From contig NZ_JAOVZQ010000001.1 in assembly GCF_026619435.1 (NCBI RefSeq), positions 3,107,501-3,171,500 on the forward strand: a DNA stretch of 64,000 bases, read 5' to 3'. Position 1 is the stretch's first letter; every line of letters begins with the position of its first letter. Position numbers and translations under genes: made by a program. The notes under the pieces were generated by a model. The model did not search any database. It worked only from the letters and a program-made list of their open reading frames with translations, and was not told the DNA's origin. The stretch comes from Hoeflea ulvae. GTDB taxonomy: Bacteria; Pseudomonadota; Alphaproteobacteria; Rhizobiales; Rhizobiaceae. Shown here in pieces: positions 1 through 7,957 of the stretch.

Positions 1-1116
1 TCGATGGCGACCAATGCCACCGAGACCACCGGCGTGCTTGACGCCGTTGCGAGCCAGATCACCGAAGTCCACTCCTTCTCGGAGGCCATTCAGGGAATCG
101 CCACCCAGACCCAGATCCTGGCCGTCAATGCCGGCATCATGGCAGCACACGCGGGCAACGCCGGCCGCGGCTTCGCCGTCATCGCCGACGCCGTCAAGCA
201 ACTGGCCGAACAGACCGGAACGGTCTCGCGCGACATGGTGGCCAGGCTTCAGGCTTTGCGCGAGATCGTCGACCAGATGCAGAAACAGAACATCGAAAAC
301 GAAACCGCGGCGACCGCCGCGTTCAAGCGCTCGACCGAAATCGAAAGCGAGCTGAAGAAGTTCTCCGGCTTCAGCCAGAGCGTCGCCGGAATGATCACCG
401 AGATCGAACGCATCGCCAGTCCGGTCGAGGAAACCACCCGCGCCTGCGCAACCGTGCTGGCCAAGGTCTCCGACCTCGACACCCAGGTCCATACCAGCGC
501 CGAAATGCTGACCGCGGCCAGCACAAAGATCGACCGCCTGGTGTCGTTTTCGGAAAATGTGATCGGAGAGGTTGCCGAGAGCGGTGTGGTCACCGCCGAT
601 ACGCCGCTGATCCGGCACTGCATGGAAAAGGCCGAAGAGGTGGCCGCCCTGTTCGAGCAGACGATCAGATCCGGGATCATGTCGATGGCGGATCTGTTTG
701 ACGAGAACTATCAGCCCCTGCCCGGCACCGATCCGCAGCAGCACATGACGCGGTTCACCCGCCACACCGACCGGCTGCTGCCACCCATTCAGGAAGCCAT
801 GCTGGAATTCGACCCGCGTGTGCTGTTTTGCGCCGCCGTCGACCGCAACGGCTACCTGCCGACCCACAACCGCGTGTTCTCCCGGCCGCAGGGCCCCGAC
901 CCGGTCTGGAACACCGCACATTGCCGCAATCGGCGGCTGTTTGACGATCGCACCGGACTTGCGGCCGGACGAAACCGCAAACCCTTCCTGCTGCAGACCT
1001 ATCGCCGCGACATGGGCGGCGGGGTATACAGCCTGATGAAGGACCTTTCGGCACCGATCATGGTCAATGGCAGGCATTGGGGCGGCCTGCGCATCGGCTT
1101 CAAGATCAGTCTCTGA
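1..1116 (+). CDS. Methyl-accepting chemotaxis protein with C-terminal sensor domain (5' truncated)
   Basis: The left part is the conserved cytoplasmic hairpin of an MCP signalling domain (residues about 25-75, with IATQTQILAVNAGI and GRGFAVIADAVKQLAEQT), which couples to CheA/CheW. The frame is open to the window edge, so the true start is upstream. After a helical segment, residues about 225-370 form a C-terminal domain with PTHNR, CRNRRLFDDRTG and HWGGLRIGF, a Cache/PAS-like sensor seen at the C-terminus of some alphaproteobacterial MCPs. Nothing in the visible part is membrane-spanning, so the protein may be cytosolic. The ligand cannot be told. A strong hairpin terminator follows the stop. 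Confidence 0.85.
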   Translation, partial: SMATNATETTGVLDAVASQITEVHSFSEAIQGIATQTQILAVNAGIMAAHAGNAGRGFAVIADAVKQLAEQTGTVSRDMVARLQALREIVDQMQKQNIENETAATAAFKRSTEIESELKKFSGFSQSVAGMITEIERIASPVEETTRACATVLAKVSDLDTQVHTSAEMLTAASTKIDRLVSFSENVIGEVAESGVVTADTPLIRHCMEKAEEVAALFEQTIRSGIMSMADLFDENYQPLPGTDPQQHMTRFTRHTDRLLPPIQEAMLEFDPRVLFCAAVDRNGYLPTHNRVFSRPQGPDPVWNTAHCRNRRLFDDRTGLAAGRNRKPFLLQTYRRDMGGGVYSLMKDLSAPIMVNGRHWGGLRIGFKISL

Positions 1117-1123
1117 ACGGCAA

Positions 1124-1169
1124 CCGGCCGCGGCAGCTGTTTCAGCAGCGCCGCGGCCGGGGCCGTTTT
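1124..1169 (+). terminator. Rho-independent terminator after the MCP
   Basis: A perfect 11-bp inverted repeat (CCGGCCGCGGC at 1124-1134, complement at 1150-1160) with a 15-nt loop is followed by GGCCGTTTTA. It lies 8 bases after the MCP stop, between convergent genes. Confidence 0.7.
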
Positions 1170-1182
1170 ATCGCCTGAAAGA

Positions 1183-1398
1183 TCAGGCCCGTGTCAGACC
1201 ATCGATCAGTTCAAGCTGCGCGACGGGTGCGGTCAACGTATTCATCGACAATGTAGTTGTGTCTTCCACGTCGCTGAAGGCACCCCAGAGCACCCAGGCC
1301 GCCACCAGCGCCAGCGCCAGGCTGACCACCAGAATGAGCAGCACCGGCCTGCCCTGCCGCGCCTGGCGGACATTGATCGGATCGATTGGTTCTTTCAT
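1183..1398 (-). CDS. Small single-pass membrane protein, unknown
   Basis: A 71-residue protein with a basic N-terminus, one hydrophobic helix (about residues 19-41, LILVVSLALALVAAWVLW) and a short soluble tail. A GGGAA ribosome-binding site precedes the ATG. It is the last gene of a three-gene minus-strand unit after the YqjD-like and YqjE-like genes, the slot YqjK occupies in enterobacteria, but it does not resemble YqjK. It is probably co-transcribed from the EcfG promoter upstream of the YqjD-like gene. No function is assigned. Confidence 0.6.
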   Translation of the reverse strand: MKEPIDPINVRQARQGRPVLLILVVSLALALVAAWVLWGAFSDVEDTTTLSMNTLTAPVAQLELIDGLTRA

Positions 1399-1431
1399 GT
1401 GTAAACTTCCCTGTTGATCGGGCCTTGCGGG

Positions 1432-1845
1432 TCAGCTGCGGCTGGACCGGGTCAAGGCGCCTGCTGCCAGGCCGATGACCAGCCCTGCAATGATTGCGGT
1501 TGTCTTGTTCTGGGCGATCGCATTGGACGCCGATGTAATGGCAAAGGCGGAGGCTGTGCTTGTCACCGCGATCCGCTGACGCCGTCTGGCGCGCATGCGC
1601 AGCCAGGCACGGACAGCCAGGGCCAGCAGGCCGAGGACTATTGCCAGGCCGGCTGCCGCCAGCAGTCCGTAGATCGCCCCATGGGTCTCGGCGATGGACA
1701 GGGCAAAGGCGCCGAAAAGGGCGCCGCTTGCCATCAGGGTCATCAACCCGACAAAGGCAAGCACCATGGCATCACGTTTGATCTGCCGCGCCTTCGCCCC
1801 GGCAAAAGCCGAGACGATGGTCGCAATGGGGATGTTTGAAAACAT
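1432..1845 (-). CDS. YqjE-like phage-holin-superfamily membrane protein
   Basis: A 137-residue protein with two hydrophobic segments near the middle (LAFVGLMTLMASGALFGAF; IYGLLAAAGLAIVLGLLALAV), a strongly basic linker (RMRARRRQR), and a further hydrophobic stretch near the C-terminus (AIIAGLVIGLAAGAL). This is the Phage_holin_3_6/YqjE pattern. It starts 8 bases after the stop of the DUF883 gene, the same pairing as E. coli yqjD-yqjE, whose products are membrane-associated and stationary-phase induced. The exact role is not known; the context suggests an envelope stress function under EcfG. Confidence 0.6.
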   Translation of the reverse strand: MFSNIPIATIVSAFAGAKARQIKRDAMVLAFVGLMTLMASGALFGAFALSIAETHGAIYGLLAAAGLAIVLGLLALAVRAWLRMRARRRQRIAVTSTASAFAITSASNAIAQNKTTAIIAGLVIGLAAGALTRSSRS

Positions 1846-1853
1846 CTGCTGCT

Positions 1854-2183
1854 CTACCGGCGCATCACGAGAGCGGCCAGGAAGCCGGCAGCAACGGCAA
1901 TGCCGACGGCCTGCAGCGGATTGTCACGCACGCCTGCAGAAACCTTCCGCTCGGCGCTGGAAAGCTGGCCGGACATTTCGGAGACGAGCTTTTCGCCATT
2001 GCGCAGGATTTCGTCGACGCGCGATTCGGCGGCTTCGCGGGCTACACCGGCCTTGAGCGCGCCGGCGCCTGCCAGGGCTTCTCCGAGCGCGGCAAGCTCT
2101 TCCCGGATCCGGGCGGTGCGCTCTGCAATGTCATCAACCATCGGATTGGATTTGTCGTCGCGTGTGGATTTGCCTAGGGCCAT
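1854..2183 (-). CDS. DUF883 (YqjD/ElaB-like) membrane-anchored protein
   Basis: 109 residues: a polar, coiled-coil-prone region (about 15-80, rich in A, E, R) and a C-terminal anchor (GIAVAAGFLAALVMRR), the layout of YqjD/ElaB proteins that tether ribosomes or act in stress at the inner membrane in enterobacteria. The frame extends 27 codons further upstream, but the ATG used here has a clean AAGGAG site 8 bases before it, and the longer form would overlap the spacing needed by the EcfG promoter. It is the first gene of a three-gene operon. Confidence 0.75.
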   Translation of the reverse strand: MALGKSTRDDKSNPMVDDIAERTARIREELAALGEALAGAGALKAGVAREAAESRVDEILRNGEKLVSEMSGQLSSAERKVSAGVRDNPLQAVGIAVAAGFLAALVMRR

Positions 2184-2216
2184 GGAAAAGTCTCCTTTGA
2201 TTGGGTTCACCGCACC

Positions 2217-2241
2217 AACGCGCCACCACCCTATCGGTTCC
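2217..2241 (-). promoter_or_regulatory. Sigma-EcfG promoter of the DUF883 operon
   Basis: On the minus strand GGAAC (2241-2237), 16 bases, CGTT (2220-2217): an exact match to the alphaproteobacterial general-stress sigma consensus, 34 bases upstream of the start codon. Confidence 0.85.
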
Positions 2242-2315
2242 CTGCAATCGTCTGCTTCATGCAAAAAGGCCGCCGGATTGCTCCGGCGGCCCTTTGATGT
2301 TGCACTGGTACCGGA

Positions 2316-3386
2316 TTAGCCGGCAGTCGGTGCAATCATGATCACCGAATCACGGTCGGTTTCCCATGTGTCTTCATTGTATTCCGGCTGGCCTTCAAGC
2401 TGCTCCTGGGTGAAGGGCGTGAAGACAGTCAGGTTGCCATCGGCATCAGCGCGGATGTCGAGGTTTTCCGGCGAAACTGCCACTTCCTTTTCACCCATGC
2501 CGAGGAAACCGCCCACATCGAGGACGAAACCGTCGATCTGGTTGTCGGCGCTCAGCAGCACGTCGCCGATTTCGCCGATGTTTTCATCATTGGCGCCATA
2601 GACGGTGCGGCCGATCAGATCGTCTGCACTGATGTCGCCAACGGTGACGGCGGTCATCGACATGCGGTCGATGGTCATGGTCTTTTCTTCGGCTTCGGCA
2701 ACGGCGCTTTCGCCGTTTTCGACCCGTTCGGCAGTGGTGTCAGCGGCAGTGTTGTCTGCAGGAGCTGCCGGCACTGCTGCCTGGTTGTTGTCAGTGGCCA
2801 TCGGCTGGGTGTTGTCTGCCGCCATGTTCTGGGTGGTGTCGACACCTTCAGGCTCGGAGCGGGCTTCGTCGTAGATCAGCGTGCGGTCGAAGGCCGGTGC
2901 AGCTTCAAGCTGTTCGCGGGTCATGTTGGCCACGAGCCAACGGTCGCCGTCGCGGTCGGCCCATTCGATGGCGCCGTATTCGACTTCAACGTCCTTTTCG
3001 CCGATTCCGAGGAAACCGCCGACTCCGATAATGACGGAGGCAACTTCGCCTTCAGGGCTGATGACGACGTCGTTGACGTCACCGATCATGTCGGCATCTT
3101 CTGCTGACGAGCCGTAAACGGCCGAACCGATCAGATCGCTGGCGAGAGTGGCGCCGTGCTGCGTGACGTTGGAGTGAGCCATGTCGGCTGTGTCGGACGT
3201 CGCTGTGGTCGCCGCATTGGTGTCGGTGGTTGCAGCCGCATTCGTATCCGTGGTTGCAGCAGCATTGGTCTCTGTTGTGGTCGTCGCAGCTGCATTTGTG
3301 TCGGTCGCAGATGTGTGGCTGGCTGCAAATGCAGACGTGGCGACAAGGGCGGTAAGGGCGGTACTGGCCAAAAGCGTCTTAATCAT
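2316..3386 (-). CDS. Exported protein with two PRC-barrel domains
   Basis: 356 residues. A Sec signal peptide (residues 1-22, ending TSAFAA) is followed by a low-complexity Thr/Asn/Ala segment made of TDTNAAATT-like repeats. Two PRC-barrel domains follow (about 80-170 and 250-335), each with an LIG.AVYG/TVYG start and a GGFLG(I/M)GEK signature, separated by an Asn/Ala/Thr-rich linker. PRC-barrel proteins of this kind are abundant periplasmic stress proteins in Rhizobiales. An AGAGGA site precedes the ATG. Transcription is predicted from an EcfG promoter that lies inside the 3' end of the upstream permease frame. The ligand is unknown. Confidence 0.85.
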   Translation of the reverse strand: MIKTLLASTALTALVATSAFAASHTSATDTNAAATTTTETNAAATTDTNAAATTDTNAATTATSDTADMAHSNVTQHGATLASDLIGSAVYGSSAEDADMIGDVNDVVISPEGEVASVIIGVGGFLGIGEKDVEVEYGAIEWADRDGDRWLVANMTREQLEAAPAFDRTLIYDEARSEPEGVDTTQNMAADNTQPMATDNNQAAVPAAPADNTAADTTAERVENGESAVAEAEEKTMTIDRMSMTAVTVGDISADDLIGRTVYGANDENIGEIGDVLLSADNQIDGFVLDVGGFLGMGEKEVAVSPENLDIRADADGNLTVFTPFTQEQLEGQPEYNEDTWETDRDSVIMIAPTAG

Positions 3387-4621
3387 GGTAAATTCCTCTT
3401 TGCATCGAAAGGTGCTCGCCGGGCGGGTCCGTGTGTGAGAGCGCTGGGCCGGCTCGGCGGCGTTGACAGCATAGGAACGCCGTCCACCCCTCGCGAGTTC
3501 CGAAAGATTTCAATTTTTTTCGTTACAACCCTGTGGCCCGTCGGTGCGGCAGGGAGCGGCACGGCGTTGCGCATCACCGCGTAACCGATGAGCAGGAACG
3601 GCACCGCGAGCAGCCCGCCAATGGGTCCCCAGAGCCAGATCCAGAAGGCCAGTGACAAAAACACGAAGAACGGATTGAGCGTCACCGCCCGGCCGATCAC
3701 CTGCGGAGTGACGAACTGCGCCTCGATCATGTTGAGGGTCAGATAGACCGCCATCGGAAAGAAGATCGCCGGCGGGCTGTTCCAGGTCGCCAGCCCGACA
3801 CCGAGCAGGATGCCGGCCATGACAGCGGGGCCGATATAGACGACATAGTTGAGAATGAAGGCCAGCATGCCCCACAGGAACGGCTGCGGCACGCCCAGCA
3901 TCCACATCGCCGCCGACGTCGCGAGGCCCAGCCCGGCATTGATCACCGAAATCGACAGGAGATAGCGCGACACGAACCATTCGGCGTCGCGGAAGATGCG
4001 TGCTGTTTTCAGCCGCGAGCGGCGGCTGAAGCACAGCGACAGCACGCTGATCCGGATCGAGTGCCGCGTCGCCAGGAAGAAATAGAGGCTTGCCAGATAC
4101 AGGATGATCTGCGCCACCAGCGCCGGCGCCAGCGTGGCGATTTCCTCGATGGCCGAGCTGTCCTGGATGTCGACCGTCATCTCGGCCTTGCCGCCGGCAA
4201 TGGTGCGGATCTGTTCCTGCACGCCGCCCAGCGTGTCGAACACCGTGCGCCAGTCCAGCAGATGCCGCTGCAACTCGCGCCAGATTTCCGGCAATTTGTC
4301 GGACCAGATCGACAGCGGCATCGAAAAAAGCGCAACGGCGGACGCGATCAGGCCGAGAAACAGCACCACCACGATGGCCGCCGACATAGAGGCCGGCAGA
4401 CGGCGCTCCAGCATCGAGGCAACCGGCGAGGCCATCAGGCCGGTAACGACTGCGAGACAGACCGGCGCCAGCAGCGGCTGGGTGTAATCGAGTGCGGCGA
4501 AGATCGCCACCACGCCAATGGCAATGACCGCAACGCGGGCCATGGATTGCAGGCTGGCGTCCATGTTTGAACGCGCAGCGATGCGGACCACTGGCGGATC
4601 GATACGATACGGTCGTTTCAT
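3383..4621 (-). CDS. AI-2E family transporter (PerM-like permease)
   Basis: 412 residues. Hydrophobic helices lie at the N-terminus (VIAIGVVAIFAALDY, LAPVCLAVVTGLMA, AAIVVVLFLGLIASAVALF). A cluster after residue 160 includes LGLATSAAMWMLGVP, FILNYVVYIGPAVMAGILLG and the conserved VTPQVIGRAVTLNPF. Family members are inner-membrane permeases or cation antiporters; most do not export AI-2, so the substrate is open. The ATG chosen has AGGGAA 8 bases upstream; a start nine codons earlier would sit on the promoter -10. The last ~55 residues are non-hydrophobic, unusual for the family, and run over the next gene's promoter. The stop overlaps the PRC-barrel ATG (ATGA). A small frame error near 3520 is possible. 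Confidence 0.8.
   Translation of the reverse strand: MKRPYRIDPPVVRIAARSNMDASLQSMARVAVIAIGVVAIFAALDYTQPLLAPVCLAVVTGLMASPVASMLERRLPASMSAAIVVVLFLGLIASAVALFSMPLSIWSDKLPEIWRELQRHLLDWRTVFDTLGGVQEQIRTIAGGKAEMTVDIQDSSAIEEIATLAPALVAQIILYLASLYFFLATRHSIRISVLSLCFSRRSRLKTARIFRDAEWFVSRYLLSISVINAGLGLATSAAMWMLGVPQPFLWGMLAFILNYVVYIGPAVMAGILLGVGLATWNSPPAIFFPMAVYLTLNMIEAQFVTPQVIGRAVTLNPFFVFLSLAFWIWLWGPIGGLLAVPFLLIGYAVMRNAVPLPAAPTGHRVVTKKIEIFRNSRGVDGVPMLSTPPSRPSALTHGPARRAPFDAKRNLP
3476..3501 (-). promoter_or_regulatory. Sigma-EcfG promoter of the PRC-barrel gene
   Basis: Minus strand GGAAC (3501-3497), 17 bases, CGTT (3479-3476), exact consensus, 90 bases before the ATG. It overlaps the last codons of the permease frame. 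Confidence 0.8.
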
Positions 4622-4646
4622 CAAAAATTTCCCTGTAAAGGACCCC

Positions 4647-4671
4647 AACGCGCAGCCTTGGCTTAGGTTCC
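4647..4671 (-). promoter_or_regulatory. Sigma-EcfG promoter of the AI-2E family permease
   Basis: Minus strand GGAAC (4671-4667), 16 bases, CGTT (4650-4647), exact consensus, 26 bases upstream of the chosen ATG. It supports the shorter start. Confidence 0.8.
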
Positions 4672-4778
4672 GGACAGCCGCCCGCTACCGCAGCCGGAGC
4701 CGCGCGCAGCCTGGCCAGAGGAGTCATCTTTACGGAAGAAAAACAGCACCATGCCCGCCTCCCGGCCGGGCATGCCCC

Positions 4779-6518
4779 CTATTCCGCGCGGCGCTTGCGT
4801 TGGGCCTTGGTCGAGACCGGGGGCTTGCGTCGGGAAATCACATTGTCGAACGGCACCGTGATGGTGACGTCGATGCCGTAGCTGTGCGGCGCACTGGATA
4901 TCGCGCCGCCGAGTTCGATCCGCATGGTGGCATCGAGCAGCCGGGTGCCGAAACCGCCCTTGTGGCCGACCACCTCCGCCTCTTGCGGCTCCAGCGGCTG
5001 CTCGCTGCGCTCGGACCAGTTCAAAACCAGCTCGCGCGGCTGACCCGTGGCCCGCTTCAGGGTCCAGGACACTTTCAGAATGCCGGAATTGTAGCGCGCC
5101 GATCCATATTTGAGCGAATTGGTCGCCAGCTCGTGGAACGCCAGGCCAAAGGCCTGGGCGGCAGTTTCATTGAGCTCGATGGCCGGGCCGTTCAGATGTG
5201 CCTCATCCAGCTCGTCGCCGAAAATTTGCTTGAGTTCCTGGCTGAGCAGGGTCTTGAGATCGGCTCCCTGCCAGGAGGTTCGCGCCAGCAGATCCTGCGA
5301 CGCGGCCATTGCCTGCAACCGCGCATTGAAGGACTGGGTGAAATCGGGAAGGGATTCGGACGAACGCGCGGTCTGCCGCGAAATCGCCAGAACCCGGGCG
5401 ATCATGTTCTTGATCCGGTGCTTCATCTCCTGCAGCAGGAACTCGCGTTCGGTCAGCGCCCGTTCGGTTTCCTGGCGCAGCGCCTCGCCCACCTCGATGT
5501 TTCGTTGCTGCGACCGCGACGAAGTCGCAAGCGCGGCCGCCAGCAGCAGCGAAGCGATCGCCAGCATGAAGGAACGGGTCTGGTCGACCGGCGAGCGGTA
5601 AACCTCCGAAGGCCGGATCTCCAGCGTCCAGGTCTGCCCTGCCACGTCGATCGTTGTCATCACCGTGTGGGCCGCACCGAGGCGCTGGCCCGGATCTCCG
5701 AGCGATTCATAGATCAGGTTCGAGGTTTCTGGCTTGCCGTCCCAGGCGGTCACATGGATCGGCAGCACCGGAATACGCTTCAGCGCGGATTCAAACAGAT
5801 TGGTGACGCGGAAAGGCGCATAGACGAAACCCAGAGGCCGTCCGGAATTGACCGCGAAGAACGGCATGTAGATGAGAAAGCCCGATTGCGGGTCCCCGGC
5901 CGTTTCCTGAACCAGCTGGAGCGCGGACGAAGCGCGCATGCGCTGCTCGATCAGCGCCGCGACAATCGCCTTGCGCCGCGTCGGCTCGGAAAACATGTCA
6001 TAGCCAAGGGCTGCGACATTGCGGTCGGTCCTGGGCTCCAGCAGCACGATCGGGGTGCGGTTTTCCTCGCTGGTTTCGGGCCAGGGTGCGCGCAAAATGC
6101 CGTAATTGCGATCGAGCTCGGCAGCGATCGCCTCGTCCGACTGCGGTCCGGTGCGCACATAGCGTGCAAAACCGATGCCCTGAACGCCGCTGAACTGTTC
6201 GGTTTTCTGCAGCCGTCCGATAAATACCCTGAACTGTTCGGCGCTTGGCACCTCGCCCAACCCGGCAAACAGCGCTTCGGTGGATTTGATCAGCAGCATG
6301 TGGTTGTCGATGCGGTCGCGCAGACGCTGCACCGAGCGGTCGGCCATCGCCGCAAAGCTCATCCGGTTGGCCTGGTCGATCGTGTACCACGACGCCGCAG
6401 CCGTCAGCAGGCCGACCAGCACGACCACGAAAAAAACCAGTGCTGGCTGCAATCGATACAACACACTCATACTCTTCTTCACAAGTCCGGACACAATCCG
6501 CCAGGGCGTTCGGGCCAT
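4779..6518 (-). CDS. CHASE-domain HWE-type sensor histidine kinase
   Basis: 579 residues. A transmembrane helix (about 23-45, ALVFFVVVLVGLLTAAASW) leads into a periplasmic CHASE domain (about 70-270, with GFARYV and YMPFFA). A second helix (about 310-330) and a short coiled coil follow. The HWE kinase core has an H-box EMKHRIKN with His at about 367, an N-box HELATNSLKYG at about 462, a WSE motif, and a GGFGTRLLD G-box. HRxxN kinases of this class phosphorylate PhyR-type regulators, and phyR is 4.5 kb away, so this is a good candidate general-stress sensor. An internal start at residue 17 is also possible. No EcfG site was found upstream. Confidence 0.88.
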   Translation of the reverse strand: MARTPWRIVSGLVKKSMSVLYRLQPALVFFVVVLVGLLTAAASWYTIDQANRMSFAAMADRSVQRLRDRIDNHMLLIKSTEALFAGLGEVPSAEQFRVFIGRLQKTEQFSGVQGIGFARYVRTGPQSDEAIAAELDRNYGILRAPWPETSEENRTPIVLLEPRTDRNVAALGYDMFSEPTRRKAIVAALIEQRMRASSALQLVQETAGDPQSGFLIYMPFFAVNSGRPLGFVYAPFRVTNLFESALKRIPVLPIHVTAWDGKPETSNLIYESLGDPGQRLGAAHTVMTTIDVAGQTWTLEIRPSEVYRSPVDQTRSFMLAIASLLLAAALATSSRSQQRNIEVGEALRQETERALTEREFLLQEMKHRIKNMIARVLAISRQTARSSESLPDFTQSFNARLQAMAASQDLLARTSWQGADLKTLLSQELKQIFGDELDEAHLNGPAIELNETAAQAFGLAFHELATNSLKYGSARYNSGILKVSWTLKRATGQPRELVLNWSERSEQPLEPQEAEVVGHKGGFGTRLLDATMRIELGGAISSAPHSYGIDVTITVPFDNVISRRKPPVSTKAQRKRRAE

Positions 6519-6667
6519 TTTGGCCAGGGAGGGGAGAACAGCTATGCGTATGACGAACCTCCAAATGCCCGCGGTGGCCCCGACTTGTCGGTTACTTTTG
6601 GCCGGAAGATCAATCGCACACTTAGGCGCAACCGAGAAGCCAGTCTATTAAACAGGTTAATCGAAAA

Positions 6668-7471
6668 TCAATTTCTGACCGTCCGCCCCTTCAAGTTGGG
6701 CGTGCCGGAAATGGCGGAAAAATCCATCAGGAAGCGCTGGTCGAAATCGGCAAATGCGATCGCGCGCTTGAGCTGCGGAAAGGTCATCATGCCCTTGTCG
6801 TTCTGGATCAGTTTCTCCTTGGTCAACCGGCTGAGCGAGCGGTTGACGTGCACGGTCGACAGTCCCATGCAATCGCCGATCTGCTCCTGGGTGAGTTCGA
6901 GCTCGAACCCCTTGTCGGTTGCCAGCCCCACCTGCTCGAGCCGGACCCACAGTTCCAGCAGGAAATGCAGGATGCGCTGTGCCGCGGTGCGAGCGCCCAG
7001 CGACACCTTGTGTTCGGCCAGAATATTGGAGTGGCGCACCGTCATCCAGTCCAACCCCGAGGCCAGCACCGGAAAGCGGCGGTGAATCTCAAGAATCCGC
7101 ACCGGATCGATCAGCGCCAGCGACACATTGGTCAGCGCAGCAGCAGTGAATATGGATGTGTGATTGAAATTGACATGCAGGCCGATGAAATCGCCCGGCA
7201 GCGAAACGCCGATGATAAGCCGCCGGCCCTCGGGCGTCACCCGGTAGCGGATCACCCATCCCTGACGGACCAGAAACGTGACCCGCAAGGGTTCGCCATC
7301 CTGGACGAAACTGTCACCACGGGCGATCGCAGCCTGGTTGACCTGCATGGTCTCGAGATAATCGACCTCTTCCGAAGTCAGAAGAACCGCCTTGCCCAAA
7401 CGCCGAACCAGGGGACTCGCATCATCGGGAATCGCACTCTGGTTCTTGACGCGCATCGGGATCACTTTCAA
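6668..7471 (-). CDS. Crp/Fnr family transcriptional regulator
   Basis: 267 residues. An N-terminal cyclic-nucleotide-binding-like beta-roll (about 30-140, LVRQGWVIRYRVTPEGRRLIIGVSLPGDFIG) leads through a dimer helix to a C-terminal winged helix (about 190-240, ELTQEQIGDCMGLSTVHVNRSLSRLTKEKLI). No Cys cluster for a 4Fe-4S centre is present, so it is not an Fnr-type oxygen sensor; the effector is unknown. It stands alone, read towards the kinase gene, with a bidirectional terminator just upstream that isolates it from csbD. Related short Crp-like regulators are common in Rhizobiales stress clusters. Confidence 0.88.
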   Translation of the reverse strand: MKVIPMRVKNQSAIPDDASPLVRRLGKAVLLTSEEVDYLETMQVNQAAIARGDSFVQDGEPLRVTFLVRQGWVIRYRVTPEGRRLIIGVSLPGDFIGLHVNFNHTSIFTAAALTNVSLALIDPVRILEIHRRFPVLASGLDWMTVRHSNILAEHKVSLGARTAAQRILHFLLELWVRLEQVGLATDKGFELELTQEQIGDCMGLSTVHVNRSLSRLTKEKLIQNDKGMMTFPQLKRAIAFADFDQRFLMDFSAISGTPNLKGRTVRN

Positions 7472-7475
7472 AACG

Positions 7476-7510
7476 AAAAACCCCGGCAGACCATGCTACC
7501 GGGGTTTTCT
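7476..7510 (-). terminator. Terminator downstream of csbD
   Basis: An inverted repeat CCCCGG (7481-7486) / CCGGGG (7499-7504) with a 12-nt loop is followed by T5 on the minus strand and T4 on the plus strand. It sits between the csbD stop and the Crp/Fnr start. Confidence 0.7.
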
Positions 7511-7522
7511 GGAAACGGACGA

Positions 7523-7720
7523 TTAGCCCTGGTTGAGCCAGGAATCGATTTCCCGCTCGGCTTCGTCGCGGGTCTTGCCATAACGGGCCTGGATCTTGCC
7601 GGCCAGCTCGTCGCGGCGGCCTTCGACAACGTCGAGATCGTCATTGGTGAGTTCGCCCCACTGTGCCTGAGCCTTGCCCTTGTATTCGTTCCACTTGCCT
7701 TCAACGATATCCCAGTTCAT
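7523..7720 (-). CDS. CsbD-like stress protein
   Basis: 65 residues beginning MNWDIVEGKWNEYKGKAQ, the CsbD signature, followed by a charged helical repeat (GELTNDDLDVVEGRRDELAGKIQARYG). CsbD proteins are small, abundant general-stress proteins of unknown biochemical role (sigma-B controlled in Bacillus). The frame runs 22 codons further upstream, but the ATG used has AGGAG 7 bases upstream and matches the family start. It is monocistronic between an EcfG promoter and a hairpin terminator. Confidence 0.9.
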   Translation of the reverse strand: MNWDIVEGKWNEYKGKAQAQWGELTNDDLDVVEGRRDELAGKIQARYGKTRDEAEREIDSWLNQG

Positions 7721-7784
7721 CTCAAAACTCCTTGTGACGGTTAATTCGGTAGCCGGCTGCGAGACTGCAGCGGCTTGCCTCATC

Positions 7785-7809
7785 AACGTCGCGTGAGGCG
7801 TTTGGTTCC
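7785..7809 (-). promoter_or_regulatory. Sigma-EcfG promoter of csbD
   Basis: Minus strand GGAAC (7809-7805), 16 bases, CGTT (7788-7785), exact consensus, 65 bases upstream of the csbD ATG. Confidence 0.85.
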
Positions 7810-7957
7810 CTGGGCTGCCGGCTTATTCGAAATGCTTTGGAAATTGCGATTCCTCGCCAGGCTGCAGCATGGCAGTTGGAGCGACCGGCCAACCCTGTTA
7901 ATCAGGGCAAACGATGCTGCCCCGTGGCAGATATCCGCCGACCTGAAGGACGCGTCG

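Noticed and set aside
4518..7085. 855-codon open frame on the plus strand
   Set aside because: It lies antisense to the CHASE kinase and Crp/Fnr genes, shows no family motif and is a third-position GC artefact.
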